From assembly GCF_029633865.1 (NCBI RefSeq), contig NC_079224.1, positions 23,616,895 through 23,680,894 of the forward strand: 64,000 bases of DNA, in the 5' to 3' direction. Below, piece after piece: positions 1 to 10,371 of this stretch. Origin of the DNA: Lampris incognitus. Its lineage: Eukaryota; Chordata; Actinopteri; Lampriformes; Lampridae. Position 1 is the first letter of the stretch. Each line of letters starts with the position of its first letter. The position numbers were made by a program, and so were the translations under genes. The notes beneath the pieces were generated by a model that saw nothing but the letters and a program-made list of their open reading frames with translations, had not been told where the DNA came from and did no database searches.

Positions 1-1307
1 GGTGTAAGTGACGAGTGAAGACCATTAATATTGCATAGGCGGAAGTATGCAGACCAAGTAACATTGTTAATGTGAGCTTCAAAAGATAATGTGCTGTCCA
101 AGATGACACCCAGACTCTTAACCTGATGTGATGGAGGAACTATAGAATTGTCAATAGTTAGGGGAAAACTATCAGGTTTAGCCAAAGTAGATTTAGTACC
201 TACTAAGAGGACCTCAGTTTTATCACTATTAAGTTTGAGGAAGTGATATGAAAACCAGTATTTGGTTTCTAGTAAGCAGTCAGAAAGGGAAGTGGGTGGA
301 AGAGTGGAGGTATGCTTGGTGGATATATAAAGCTGGGTGTCATCCGCGTAGCAGTGAAATTGAATGTCAAATTTCCTGAAAATGTGGCCAAGAGGTAATA
401 GGTAAATAATAAATAGGAGGGTTCCCAATACAGAGCCCTGGGGAACACTGGTAGTAACAGGAAAGGACTTTGATCTCAAATTTTTAAGTTGGACAAACTG
501 AGTGCGGCCGCAGAGATATGATCTAAACCAGTCAAGGGGGGGTGCCAGTTATACCAATGGAAGCTAATCTCGCTAGGAGGATGTTACGTGAGATGGTATC
601 AAAGGCTGCACTCAGGTCAAGAAGGACAAGTATGGTTAAGAGCCCAGAGTCAGCTGCCATCAACAGATCATTAGTGATTTTCACCAAGGCTGTCTCCGTA
701 CTGTGCATGGAGCAAAAAACCAGACTGGAATTGTTCAAACAGATTGTTGTGCATCAAGTGAGTGTGTACCTGAGATGCAACTGTTCTTTCAAGTGTTTTA
801 TAAAGAAACGGTAAATTTGAGATTGGGTGAAAGTTATTCAAATTGTTGGGGTCTGCACCCGGTTTCTTGAGTTTTGGAGTTATTGCAGCTGTTTTGAGAG
901 ATGAGGTAACAAGAGGAGAGGTAAGGTAGGAATGCATGATATCAGTTATTAAAGAGGATAGAGAAGGTAGACAGGCTTTTACTAAATGAGTAGCAAGGGG
1001 GTCTAGCTGACAGGTAGATGATTTGGGTTTGCGAATCAGACCAGATATTTCAGCAACAGTTGGGAGTTTAAAACTAGATAGTGAAGAAGAGAGGGGACCA
1101 TAGAAGGGTGAATAAGATTAACTGTGTGAGGTATTGTTTGACAAGGTCAGCTGCTGATGAATATTTTCTATTTTAGCATTAAAAAGGGTCATGACGGGGA
1201 CTTCTGGTTAAGCATGTAACGAGCAAAATGCATGTGAGGGAGGATCCTACAAACAACTTTTATTTCTTTAAGCCTTCAGGGTCTGTTGATAAATTTTACT
1301 CCTATTT

Positions 1308-1687
1308 TTGACTTTTACATTGGACTACAAGACTAAAACACCCACAATGGAAAGGAAAGATAGAAAAGACAAAAGTGAAGCAACTTCGCTAACCCAACAA
1401 GACACTGCAAGTTCTGTAATGGTGTCTGATACAGAAGCTAACGTCGAGCTAGACAAACTTCGTGCTGTTCTACTGAAAGAACTAACTACAACAATGACCT
1501 CACTGATAAAAGAAGCATTTGAAAGTGCACTTTCGCCCATCTCTGCATCTTTGGACAATATTTGAGCCACAACCAACTCTCTGTCTCCCCGCCTGCTGCC
1601 CAATGACTGCTGGGATAGGCTCCAGCGTCCCCGCGACCCTGAGAGCAGGATAAGCTGTTCGGATAATGGATGGATGGATGGATGGAT
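1308..1687 (+). mobile_element. L1/Tx1-type ORF1 fragment joined to a SINE 3' tail
   Basis: Bases 1308-1565 encode 85 residues rich in K, E and S, with a heptad-like stretch (LDKLRAVLLKELTTTMTSL) of the kind seen at the N-terminal coiled coil of fish L1/Tx1 ORF1 proteins. The frame stops, and about ten bases later the sequence becomes the 3' half of the GGAT-tailed SINE (from about 1577, ending in GGATGGATGG at 1687). The pair sits as a plus-strand insertion in a minus-strand L2 LINE. The ORF1 assignment is by resemblance only, because no core ORF1 domain is present. Confidence 0.5.
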
Positions 1688-1888
1688 GTTGGGCTTCAGT
1701 GGTCGATAAACAGTGGCTAGTATAGTAGGATTTGGCCGATTGATTTGTAGGGCAATGGACTCGAATGAAACATGCACAGGCACAGTTATGGAAGACACTT
1801 TCCACTTCACCGTTAAGTATCGCGACCCCCCCCCCCCCCTTTGCTGGTGTCACAGGATTTGCAGGTGTACACAAATGCAGGAGGAATA

Positions 1889-2230
1889 TCCATCCATCCA
1901 TCCAATATCCAAACCGCTTATCCTGATCTCAGGGTCGCAGGAATGCTGGAGCCTATCCCAGCAGTCATTGGGCGGCAGGCGGGGAGACACCCTGGACAGG
2001 CTGCCAGGCCATCACACAGGGCCAACATACACACACAACACACACACACTTTCATACCTAGAGGCAATTTATTATAGCTGATTCACCTGACCTAAATGTC
2101 TTTGGATTTTGAGAGGAAGCCGGAGCACCCACAGGAAACCCACGCAGACATGGGGAGAACATACAAACTCCACACAGAGGACAACCTGGGACGACCTCCA
2201 AGGTTGGACTACCCCGGGGTTTGAAAACAG
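1889..2230 (-). mobile_element. tRNA-headed SINE, GGAT-tailed (family A), in the L2 endonuclease
   Basis: This is a reverse-oriented copy of the SINE that is complete at 3697-4082, starting with CCATCC repeats and ending near the B-box end of the head. It is flanked by a perfect 10-bp target-site duplication, AGGAGGAATA, at 1879-1888 and 2231-2240. The L2 endonuclease frame resumes on both sides, so the SINE landed in an existing L2 copy. The tRNA-like A-box end is missing, as expected for a 5'-truncated retroposed copy. Confidence 0.8.
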
Positions 2231-2899
2231 AGGAGGAATAGTTTGATCCAATTATGAAAAGTCATTGGGTTGTTGCCACGTCTCAGTCAAGCATAATTTT
2301 TTTTTTTAAATCAAACGTACGATCATTCAGTAGATCATGAAGTAGGAGTCTTTTGTTGGTTAGTGAGTGGATGTTAAATAACCCGATGGTGAGATTATTT
2401 TTTTTCGGGTTTGATGCTAGCTGACTTGGCTAGGTTAGTTAGTGCACTGTGGTCAACAGTCTGTCGGGACTTTCTTGAGGGACAAGGAATGGAAGACCAG
2501 AAGGAACGGATTGGTTTTGTGTCATCGAAACTGAAGCTCCGGCGGGATCCACAGTGAATGTATTTCCGATGAAAATGACGAATGATGTCCTGGTGAAGAT
2601 GCAATGCTGGTGGTGGCTCAGAGACGTGGGGTCGTAGCCGAAAAAGTTTCACTGTCATGTATTGAAGTAACGTTGTTACTGGATGGAGTATCAAAGATAG
2701 GGTAATCCAGGTGAATATAATCCATATTAACAGCCCATTGATGCACATTATTGCCAGTGTTGTACCAAACGTAGGCTCCAGAGTAAAATGACGGTTGCTC
2801 GGGGAGATGAGGAATCGAGCAGCCAGGTATTGGTAGCCCAAAACACACAGAATTGTCAGATAAAAACAAAAATAAAAACAAGTAAACGTAATAAATGAA

Positions 2900-3575
2900 T
2901 GAATGACTTTGCATTCCCCCTCTCTTTCCACTATAAGATCTCAGTGGGAAGATGATTTGGCATCTGAAATGACCGCTCAAAATTGGCAGTCCATTCTTCA
3001 AAGAGTAACTTCTTCCTCAATTTGTGCTAGGCATGGGCTCCTACAATTCAAGGTCATACACCGTCTTCATCTATCCAAGGAGAAGTTGGCTAAGATTTAT
3101 CCAGGGACAGATCCCTTATGCAACGGATGAAAGACTGTAACAGGATCCCTCATTCATACTTTTTGGACTTGTCCAAATCTTCATAATTATTGGACATCTA
3201 CGTATATTTGATACATTTTCGGAGGTTTTTGGAGTCAAATTTACCCCTTCCCTTTTGAATGCAATTTTCGGAGTAGTACCAGAGGATACACTCCTTCAGA
3301 CATTACTTGAATGCAGTTGCTTTTGCTTCCTTAATTGCTAGATGCCTTATACTTATGAAGTGAAAGCAGAGGGCCTCTCCCACACATGTCCAGTGGGCTG
3401 GAGAACTTATGAGGTTTTTACACATGGAGAAAATAAAGTTTACATTGGGTGGATCTACAGGTAAATTTTATAAGATATGGCAACCATTTCTGACATATGA
3501 AAATGCTAAAACAGTGTACTCTTCCATAACTGATTCTTGTTCAATCAAGCTACAATGTAGATTAGCTATAAACAA
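2900..3575 (+). mobile_element. L1/Tx1-type LINE, ORF2 C-terminus and 3' end
   Basis: The frame from 2903 reads through the C-terminal region typical of fish L1/Tx1 ORF2: W-x-x-DL, then ICARHGLLQFKVIHRLHLSK, then a cysteine and a FWTCPNLHNYW block in the next stretch. Downstream frames (about 3130-3560) keep the same family wording but contain several stops. The 5' part of the element is absent here. Another ORF1 of the same clade lies at 8951-9906, but nothing shows that they came from one insertion. Confidence 0.65.
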
Positions 3576-3696
3576 CCATGACTAATACATACATACATCT
3601 ATATTTTTGTATGTGTATTTATGTTTACATTTTAATTAATTTTGCTATTTGTCTATGTATGTTTAAATTTTTTATTTTACTTTTCATTTTAGTTCT

Positions 3697-4082
3697 GTGG
3701 TGGCACGGTGGCGCAGTGGTTAGCGCGGTCGGCTCACAGCAAGAAGGTCCTGGGTTCGAGCCCCGGGGTTGTCCAACTTTGGTGGGTCATCCCAGGTCGT
3801 CCTCTGTGTGGAGTTTGTATGTTCTCCCCATGTCTGCGTGGGTTTCCTCTGGGGGCTCCAGTTTCCTCCCACAGTCCAAAGACATGTAAGTTAGGTGAGT
3901 CGGCCACACTAAATTGTCCGTAGGTATAAATATGTGTTTGTGTATGTGTGTTTGGGCCCTGTGATGGCCTGGCGGCCTGTCTAGGGTGTCTCCCCGCCTG
4001 CCGCCCAATGATTTCTGGAATAGGCTCCAGCATCCCTGTGACCCTGAGAGCAGGATAAGCAGTTCAGATAATGGATGGATGG
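3697..4082 (+). mobile_element. tRNA-headed SINE, GGAT-tailed (family A), full length
   Basis: The best copy of family A, about 386 bp. The head carries Pol III box A (TGGCGCAGTGGTTAGCGC) and box B (GGGTTCGAGCCCC). The body has the teleost-wide phrase GTGTGGAGTTTGTATGTTCT, and the 3' end is GATAATGGATGGATGG. A perfect 11-bp target-site duplication, ATTTTAGTTCT, flanks it at 3686-3696 and 4083-4093, which shows LINE-type retroposition. The tRNA-like head is not a functional tRNA gene: there is no acceptor stem, and the body continues for 300 bp. Confidence 0.85.
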
Positions 4083-4406
4083 ATTTTAGTTCTATTCTGT
4101 ACAATCTGTCTTTGTATTTTTCTGGGGGGCTATAAAAATTGACAACATGCAAACGTTTGTATTTTGGTATTTCACATTGAAAGTATTACAAAGCTGGTAT
4201 GTTGAAGAAAAGGAAAATAAAAATTTTAAAAAATTCCTTCCTTCTTTCATCATTGACAACAGTGCTACCGAAAAACTGCTGAAACTTTTGACAAAATGCA
4301 TGACAAATGAAGCATTTAGGAAATAAGAAGAAAATTAAATACGAAGAGAAAAAAAAGTCCATGCCAAAACTCCTTAATACTTTTTATTACTTTGTCTTTC
4401 CATTTG

Positions 4407-4410
<4 letters not shown>

Positions 4411-4488
<78 letters not shown>
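4411..4488 (+). repeat. (GT)n microsatellite
   Basis: A nearly uninterrupted GT dinucleotide run of about 78 bp, followed directly by CTCTACCC. It produces an artificial valine-cysteine reading frame that is not a gene. Confidence 0.97.
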
Positions 4489-6318
4489 TCTACCCTGGTC
4501 TACTGTGTTGTTGTCTAGATTATTAACATTTGTCTAAACAACCTCTGATTAATATAAATGATGAAGACATTTATCTTGAAAGAAATATTCTATTCTATTT
4601 CAAATAATTACCGTTCATTTATGTGTCTAAATTGATTTTCCAGTCAGGATCTGCACAAATGTAATCACGGCTGCCCTAGCCGTAGCTAATGTTGAGATTA
4701 ACATTAACGAAGTCTTTCACTCTACCATGCAGAGCAAGTAAACGTACAATAATTACAAGTAAAATATCTTTATTTTATAGCCAATTCAATGTCAGGGACA
4801 ACTCATCCATTTATCCGCACACAAGTTACAACTTCACCCCTCGTGTCGTCTCGACCTTGCAATCATCTCGCCCTTTGCTGGATGTAATCTCCTGCAGAGT
4901 AAACACTCAAAACCCTCCTTAAACACCAGTTATTGCCGTTGCTGCCCAACCTTTGAGCTGACTTTTTGTTCTGCTTTTATGTGACAGCTGACAAGAAAGC
5001 AGTGATGGCAAACAACAGTGACAGTTGCTTGGGCCAACTTCTATCAGTGAATAGTTGGACAAGCCATGCACTCGTAACAGGGAGACCATAATTATTTCTG
5101 CCTTGTGATCAAAACCATGTGCATACCACATGGACAGTATGCTTTATTTGATTAAGGCCAAAGAAGAAATCTTTCAATAGTACTTTGAAGATGAGACATC
5201 ATGAGATGCGATTATCTGCATTCAATGCCATTAAGCAATACTCCACATTACAGCATTTATGAAATAGATACTTTGTATGCAAAGATGCCAATTTCAGTGG
5301 TGCTGCTTTATGATAAAAGCAATAATGATAGGAGTGAATATTATGATATTGATCTGATGTATTCAGAGAAAATCTAAAGCACAACTTAATAAAAAATAAT
5401 CAAAAAGCTAGTAGAACACAATAGTGACAATAGGTAGTCTCCCTGTAGAAGCTGTACACATACCTGTAGGAGCTGCACACATTTGTCTCACAAAAGCCCA
5501 GTCTCTGCGGTGGCCTCATGTAGTCAGGCTGTGCATTGCCGGGGGACAGCTTTACTCAAAAGCCTGGCCCTTCATGGATCTCACTTGGGGCCCAGGACCT
5601 GAACAAGCAGGTCATTGGTTGACCTGAGGGCATGAGTAGAGGTTAGCTGGATAAGATTCATTGGTGTTCAGGTCGGGTATTTCAACTTATGCACCATGAA
5701 GTCAGCAGGGATGTTTTGAACTCAGTCTTCAAGCAGAACGGGTGTGATGAATGGGTGTTTACGCTATACACGGGAACTGCTGGCACGTCCTGCCAGAGTT
5801 TTCTTCTCCAAGGTTAGAATGGAATAAGTTAAGAAAAGGCTTTTAGATACCAGTTAAGGGCTTTGTGAAAGTCTTTTATAGGCTCATCAAAAGTTATAGG
5901 GTTAATCTTAAACATTAAATCCAAATTGCTAAATGAGGACAAGATGGCAGTGTTTAGCCAGAAAAAGGTTAGATGGATTACAGATGATGGTTAGAGAGTT
6001 GGTTCTCATTTTATGTCTTCAATGTGGACATGGAGATGTGTTGAGGCAGTGGGCAAATGGTACACCTTATGCATTCAGGTAATGTTTGATGCTTCTTAGT
6101 GAAAGGCAACAACATCATGGAGTTGAAGATATATTCTTTTTAGTACAGTTCTAAATTTATCTTAGTGTCCTATCTTATCCTGTCTCATCTTGTTTTGTTT
6201 TCTAAAGAAGTCATACCATAATGAGATGTTTGTCAAAAAAACCACAGCATTACAGTACAAACAAATTCAGGCATAGGCATGCATAATCTCAAACATTCAC
6301 AAATGTATTCTTGCGCGT
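4489..6318. other. Non-genic stretch, nothing recognised
   Basis: AT-rich sequence with only short stop-bounded frames. I see no splice-linked coding exon, RNA gene or repeat family that I can name. A GCAG/TGTAGAAGCTG-like short repetition near 5447-5475 is too small to classify. Confidence 0.5.
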
Positions 6319-6320
6319 AC

Positions 6321-6355
<35 letters not shown>

Positions 6356-6364
6356 CACACACAC
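6319..6364 (+). repeat. (CA)n microsatellite
   Basis: A CA dinucleotide run of about 45 bp with one AAAC interruption near the middle. Confidence 0.95.
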
Positions 6365-6519
6365 CATTGACTGTCCTCATAACCAGTCTGGTTGCATATG
6401 AATTATTGATTTTCTTTTTTCCTTTTCAGTCCTCCTTTGCAGCAGTTGGAGACAACATTGTCCACCTTACTGCTGTTCTTCCTTACACATATGGAGCTGA
6501 AAAAATTACATGACACATA

Positions 6520-7739
6520 CACTCACTGGCCACTTTATTAGGTACACCTTGCTAGTACCAGGTTGGACCCCCTTTTGCCTTCAGAACTGCCTTAATCCTT
6601 CGTGGCATAGATTCAACAAGGTACTGGAAACATTTCTCAGAGAGTTTGGTCCATATTGACATGATAGCATCACGCAGTTGCTGCAGATTTGTCGGCTGCA
6701 CATCCATGATGCGAATCTCCCGGTCCACCACATCCCAAAGGTGCTCTATTGGATTGAGATCTGGTGACTGTGGAGGCCATTTGAGTACAGTGAACTCATT
6801 GTCATGTTCAAGAAACCAGTCTGAGATGATTCGAGCTTTATGACATGGCGCGTTATCCTGCTGGAAGTAGCCATCAGAAGATGGGAACACTGTGGTCATA
6901 AAGGGATGGACATGGTCAGCAACAATACTCAGGTAGGCTGTGGCGTTGACACGATGCTCAATTGGTACTAAGGGGTCCAAAGTGTGCCAAGAAAATATCC
7001 CCCACACCATTACACCACCACCACCAGCCTGAACCATTGATACAAGGCAGGATGGATCCATGCTTTCATGTTGTTGACGCCAAATTCTGACCCTCCCATC
7101 CGAATGTCGCAGCAGAAATTGAGACTCATCAGACCAGGCAACGTTTTTCCAATCTTCTATTGTCCAATTTTGGTGAGCCTGTGTGAATTGTAGCCTCAGT
7201 TTCCTGTTCTTAGCTGACAGGAGTGGCACCCGGTGTGGTCTTCTGCTGCTGTAGCCCATCTGCCTCAAGGTTCGACGTGTTGTGCGTTCAGAGATGCTCT
7301 TCTGCATACCTCGGTTGTAATGAATGGTTATTTGAGTTACTGTTGCCTTTCTGTCAGCTCGAACCAGTCTGGCCATTCTCCTCTGACCTCTGGCATCAAC
7401 AAGGCATTTTCGCCCACAGAACTGCCGCTCACTGGATATTTTCTCTTTTTCGGACCATTCTCTGTAAACCCTAGAGATGTTTGTGCGTGAAAATCCCAGT
7501 AGATCAGCAGTTTCTAAAATACTCAGACCAGCCCGTCTGGCATCAACCACCATGCCACGTTCAAAGTCACTTAAATCACCTTTCTTCTCCATTCTGATGC
7601 TCGGTTTGAACTGCAGCAGATCGTCTTGACCATGTCTACATGCCTAAATGCATTGAGTTGCTGCCATGTGATTGGCTGATTAGAAATTTGCGTTAACGAG
7701 CAGTTGGACAGGTGTGCCTAATAAAGTGGCCGGTGAGTG
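6520..7739 (-). mobile_element. Tc1/mariner element, 1,220 bp, complete
   Basis: The ends are inverted repeats of about 30 bp: CACTCACTGGCCACTTTATT at the left and its near-perfect complement at the right (AATAAAGTGGCCGGTGAGTG). The target TA dinucleotide is duplicated at 6518-6519 and 7740-7741, the hallmark of Tc1/mariner insertion. One transposase frame (6552-7592) fills the interior. A second copy of exactly the same length lies at 34447-35666 in a cldn1-like intron. Confidence 0.95.
6552..7592 (-). CDS. Tc1-like transposase, 346 aa, open frame
   Basis: An uninterrupted 346-residue transposase, which is full length for Tc1. The N-terminus is a paired-type helix-turn-helix ([20 protein letters not shown]). 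A basic region and a second HTH follow ([19 protein letters not shown]). The catalytic core reads AWSDES (first D), [11 protein letters not shown] (second D) and [12 protein letters not shown] (E), with D34E-type spacing. GGGGVMVWG, the Tc1 glycine-rich box, is present. It would cut and paste DNA at TA sites in the nucleus. The start is the ATG just inside the right inverted repeat, shared with the second copy. No break is visible, but eleven residues differ from the second copy within the shared 326, so one or both carry private changes. Activity is unproven. Confidence 0.9.
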   Translation of the reverse strand: MEKKGDLSDFERGMVVDARRAGLSILETADLLGFSRTNISRVYREWSEKEKISSERQFCGRKCLVDARGQRRMARLVRADRKATVTQITIHYNRGMQKSISERTTRRTLRQMGYSSRRPHRVPLLSAKNRKLRLQFTQAHQNWTIEDWKNVAWSDESQFLLRHSDGRVRIWRQQHESMDPSCLVSMVQAGGGGVMVWGIFSWHTLDPLVPIEHRVNATAYLSIVADHVHPFMTTVFPSSDGYFQQDNAPCHKARIISDWFLEHDNEFTVLKWPPQSPDLNPIEHLWDVVDREIRIMDVQPTNLQQLRDAIMSIWTKLSEKCFQYLVESMPRRIKAVLKAKGGPTWY

Positions 7740-7741
7740 TA

Positions 7742-8950
7742 CATTACCATGAAAACCCTCGGCTATTTTGCTCTTGTATAAAGAGACAATACAAAAGTTG
7801 GAGGAGAGCAATGGGGTCAGCTAATAATGAGGTGTAAAATTCAGAGATTATTGAAAGCACCTTTAAAGACAAACATCACACACACACACGGGCTAAAAGG
7901 TTTCGCAACAGGGATCATCAGCCAATGTGTTAGCCTCACTTGACCTTAACTAAGTCTAGGTACATCCTCAGTTACATGTTGTTAGTCCTCCTGGTGCATT
8001 TATTGGTACTGCAAAACTATACTTTTTTGTTGAATCAAATTTTCATTATTTTTTATCTTTACATATCTCTAAAAGATAATAGATAATAGATAAAATAGAT
8101 AATAAAACAGATAATAATACAGTGAAGGCAGTGTAATCACACCAAAGAAATAAAAGTGTAAGGCTACCTAGTTCTGTAGGATGATAACAAACCATGGACC
8201 AGAATTAGAATCCATAAATTCATAAGGAAGATAATAAATCACCGGCACTACATCCTTCTTAACTGTATGGGGCTGCCCTAATGTCACATCTTACCTCCCT
8301 AGCACAGAGTGGATCAGGAAAAGATTAAGCTAATCTTATCTGAGAGCCACAGATGCCACTTATAAACCCCTACCTAAATAAAGCCTTGTGACAGGACACT
8401 GACAGCATGGGGGTTTAGAAATAATTTGGAGCAGTGCTCAGCAACCTATGTTTTATTTAATTAACAGTAGTTATACCAATATCATAAGTGCCAACTTTTA
8501 GATGCTTGGCTTACACATCAGCAGGAGTGTAGTGATGAGTGAGTCATGAACGAATCCTTCAAAACGAACGACTCTTGTTACTGAGATGGGAGTGACAACT
8601 CCTCGTCTCCTTTAACTCGTTCACTGACTCACCCCTCCCGCTAGCTAGTGCAAACTGTGAAGATTAGGTGAGACGTGTCACGATTGTGCAACTCTTATAT
8701 TAACTGCATTTGTGGAAATATATCAAGTTAACTACTGTATTAGCCTAGCTCTGTGAGAAGAACAACCACTTTGGCACTTGTTTCAACTCACTACTCGCTC
8801 TGCGAGCCCGGAGTCTGCTCCTTGCCCTGAGCTGAAGGTCTAACTCAGGCTGCACGAATCACTCACTCACCCCAAGATCTATGCCACAGTCAGTAACCAT
8901 CCATGAGGAAGCCAAAATGGCCACCGAGTAAACAACTTGCATCAAAATGA
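7742..8950. other. Non-genic stretch with a GATAATA-rich patch
   Basis: No coding exon or RNA gene is seen. Bases 8070-8125 are a degenerate GATAATAGATAAAA repeat. Bases 8535-8640 contain repeated GAGTGA/GAACGA/ACGACTC words of the kind seen in some fish DNA-transposon ends, but no matching opposite end was found. The last 70 bases may be leader of the LINE ORF1 that starts at 8951. Confidence 0.45.
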
Positions 8951-9906
8951 GTGAAATTCTTAAAAAAGGTTACATTTAACGATAAACACCTGTCTCCATA
9001 CAACTATTCAGACATTAGAAAAGTTGTCTTTGCTGAAATGGGGTGGAAGCGAGGACTTTCCTCAAACTCAAGTCCTTCTGAAGCAGATTCAGGAGCTAAT
9101 ACCGAACACCCATTAGCCAGTGGTGGACACGACTATTTGAGTGATATGGGGGATGATGATAATTTCTGTATAGCCAAGGAGGAGTTTCCATGAATGCCTG
9201 CTACTCCGAGTAAATCACCAGCTCCCAAGAAAAAGGTGAACAACCTTAACCATCCTACTTCCGAGCGTACCCAGGTTAACATAGCAGCACAACTAGCCGG
9301 CTTAAAGCAGTTGATCAATGTATGTGCCGATGCGATTGAGGGCAAAATACTTGACCTCAACCAGAGTACTGAAGCAACTGTTGTTGACATGAAGTTGATC
9401 ACTGCCAAACCGACAGGTCTGGAACATAAAGTGGAACAAGTAGTATAACCTGTTAACCAGTTACAGAGGCATGTGGATGAGTTGGAATCGTACATGAGAT
9501 GACACAACTTAAAGCTACGAGGGGTTCAGGAATCTGTCCAGAGAATTTTTGGCTTGAGGTTATAAAGATTTGCCAGCATGTCCTTCCAGGAGTCCCCTGT
9601 TGCCATAGATTTTGCGCATTGCCTTGGTAAAGCACCAAGTAGTGAGAATAATGTCCAACTCAGAGCGATCCTCATTCAGTTTACTTCACGCTTCTACCGA
9701 AATGCTATATGGAGAGCTACTAAGAATTCATCCTACTCAAAGACTAAAGGTCTAAAGTTTGGTGAAGATCTCTCGAAGGGTGAACGTGAACGGAGGCAGA
9801 GGTTGTGGCCTGAGGTGCAGAAAGCGTGTGCAGAGGGAAAGGTAACTTATTTCGTTGGAGCCAGAGCATCCATCCAGGGCCAGGGTGAATTAATACCTAG
9901 AGGTTA
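8951..9906 (+). mobile_element. L1/Tx1-type LINE, ORF1 remnant
   Basis: Three consecutive frames (8951-9193, 9194-9448, 9578-9907) read as one ORF1-like nucleic-acid-binding protein split by stops and a frame change. The middle has a coiled-coil-like part (IAAQLAGLKQLINVCADAIE). Then come LESYMR-x-HNLKLRGVQE, the start of the RRM-like L1 domain, and FGEDLSKGERERRQRLWPEV, the conserved C-terminal block. A T-rich spacer follows at 9907-10070. ORF2 is absent, so the copy is truncated on its 3' side. The clade call is by the ORF1 wording. Confidence 0.7.
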
Positions 9907-10125
9907 ACCAACTCCTGTGTAAGTAAAGGATCAATCATCCCCCACACATGCTTCATCTTGGTATTGTTTTTGTTTTGTTTTGGTGAATTCAATTCTCAGG
10001 TACTGGCTGTTGTCAAAGCCTATTTAGAGGTCAACGGAGCACTTTTTTTCCTTTTCTTTTTTTTTTTTTTTTTTTGCTTTGAGACGTGAGGGAGCTGATA
10101 TGTTGCGGCACAGAGACGCACTTCC

Positions 10126-10325
10126 CAGAAGAGGGGGGTGGTGTAACGTGCACGGATAAGTAGACTCCAAAAGAGGGGGGTGGTGTAACGTGCACAGATA
10201 AGTAGACTCGCTAGCCCTTGGCTAATGGGTCGGACCCTTTAGTTGACTGGTTAACGTTGTTGCCCGTAGTGCAGGAGATCCGGGTTTGCGTCCCGGTTCC
10301 CGGCTGCCCCCCTTAATTTGCTACA
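10126..10325 (+). mobile_element. Short LTR with tRNA-like body (miniature LTR family), fossil
   Basis: An LTR of 142 bp at 10184-10325 begins TGTAACGTGCAC and ends TTTGCTACA. It is preceded by a purine-rich tract (AAAAGAGGGGGGTGG). The same tract plus the first 30 bp of the LTR also lie just upstream, at about 10126-10170. Inside the LTR, box A-like TAGTTGACTGGTTAACG and box B-like GGGTTTGCGTCCC resemble a Pol III internal promoter. Copies of the same LTR lie at 19991-20302 and 25778-25932. It is broken and carries no coding part. Confidence 0.65.
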
Positions 10326-10371
10326 ATATCCCAAAAAAAAATAAAAATAAAATTCACTGTCCAAGAGAGGC

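Larger units (their letters stand above)
1..2720 (-). mobile_element. L2/CR1-clade LINE, interrupted, running off the left edge
   Basis: Read on the minus strand, an L2-type LINE runs from about 2.7 kb down to base 1. The endonuclease start lies at about 2240-2400 (NLTIGLFNIHSLTNK, then LTETW). More endonuclease lies at about 1690-1880 (FESIALQINRPNPTIL, then TVYRP). Reverse transcriptase covers about 1140 to 1, with the block NNFHPISNLPFLYKTLER, motif [12 protein letters not shown] near 620-650, and the catalytic YADDTQLY near 322-350. It carries stops and frame changes, so it is dead. Two later insertions split it: a SINE at 1889-2230 and a plus-strand LINE/SINE chimera at about 1200-1687. 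The stretch 2400-2720 continues upstream of the endonuclease in frame and is probably LINE leader. The clade call rests on the RT and endonuclease wording; CR1 or Rex1 relatives are the alternative. Confidence 0.8.

Noticed and set aside
2395-2931. 178-aa minus-strand frame with transmembrane-like segments
   Set aside because: Its C-terminal half continues in frame into the L2 endonuclease, so it is LINE leader, not a membrane protein gene.
3697-3790. tRNA gene-like sequence with A and B boxes (also at 18098, 36093, 57470 and 58290)
   Set aside because: No acceptor stem pairing; each continues into a SINE body with target-site duplications.
4307-4537. Frame with a long VCVCVC run, and similar frames at 29482-29842, 48784-49225 and 26687-26950
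   Set aside because: Translations of dinucleotide microsatellites (VC, SL, RE); no coding meaning.
5424-5627. 67-aa frame with VEAVHIPVGAAHI repetition
   Set aside because: Short, arises from a small local duplication, no homologous family.
8535-8640. GAGTGAGTCATGAACGA-type words that might mark a MITE end
   Set aside because: No matching inverted end or target duplication could be found nearby.
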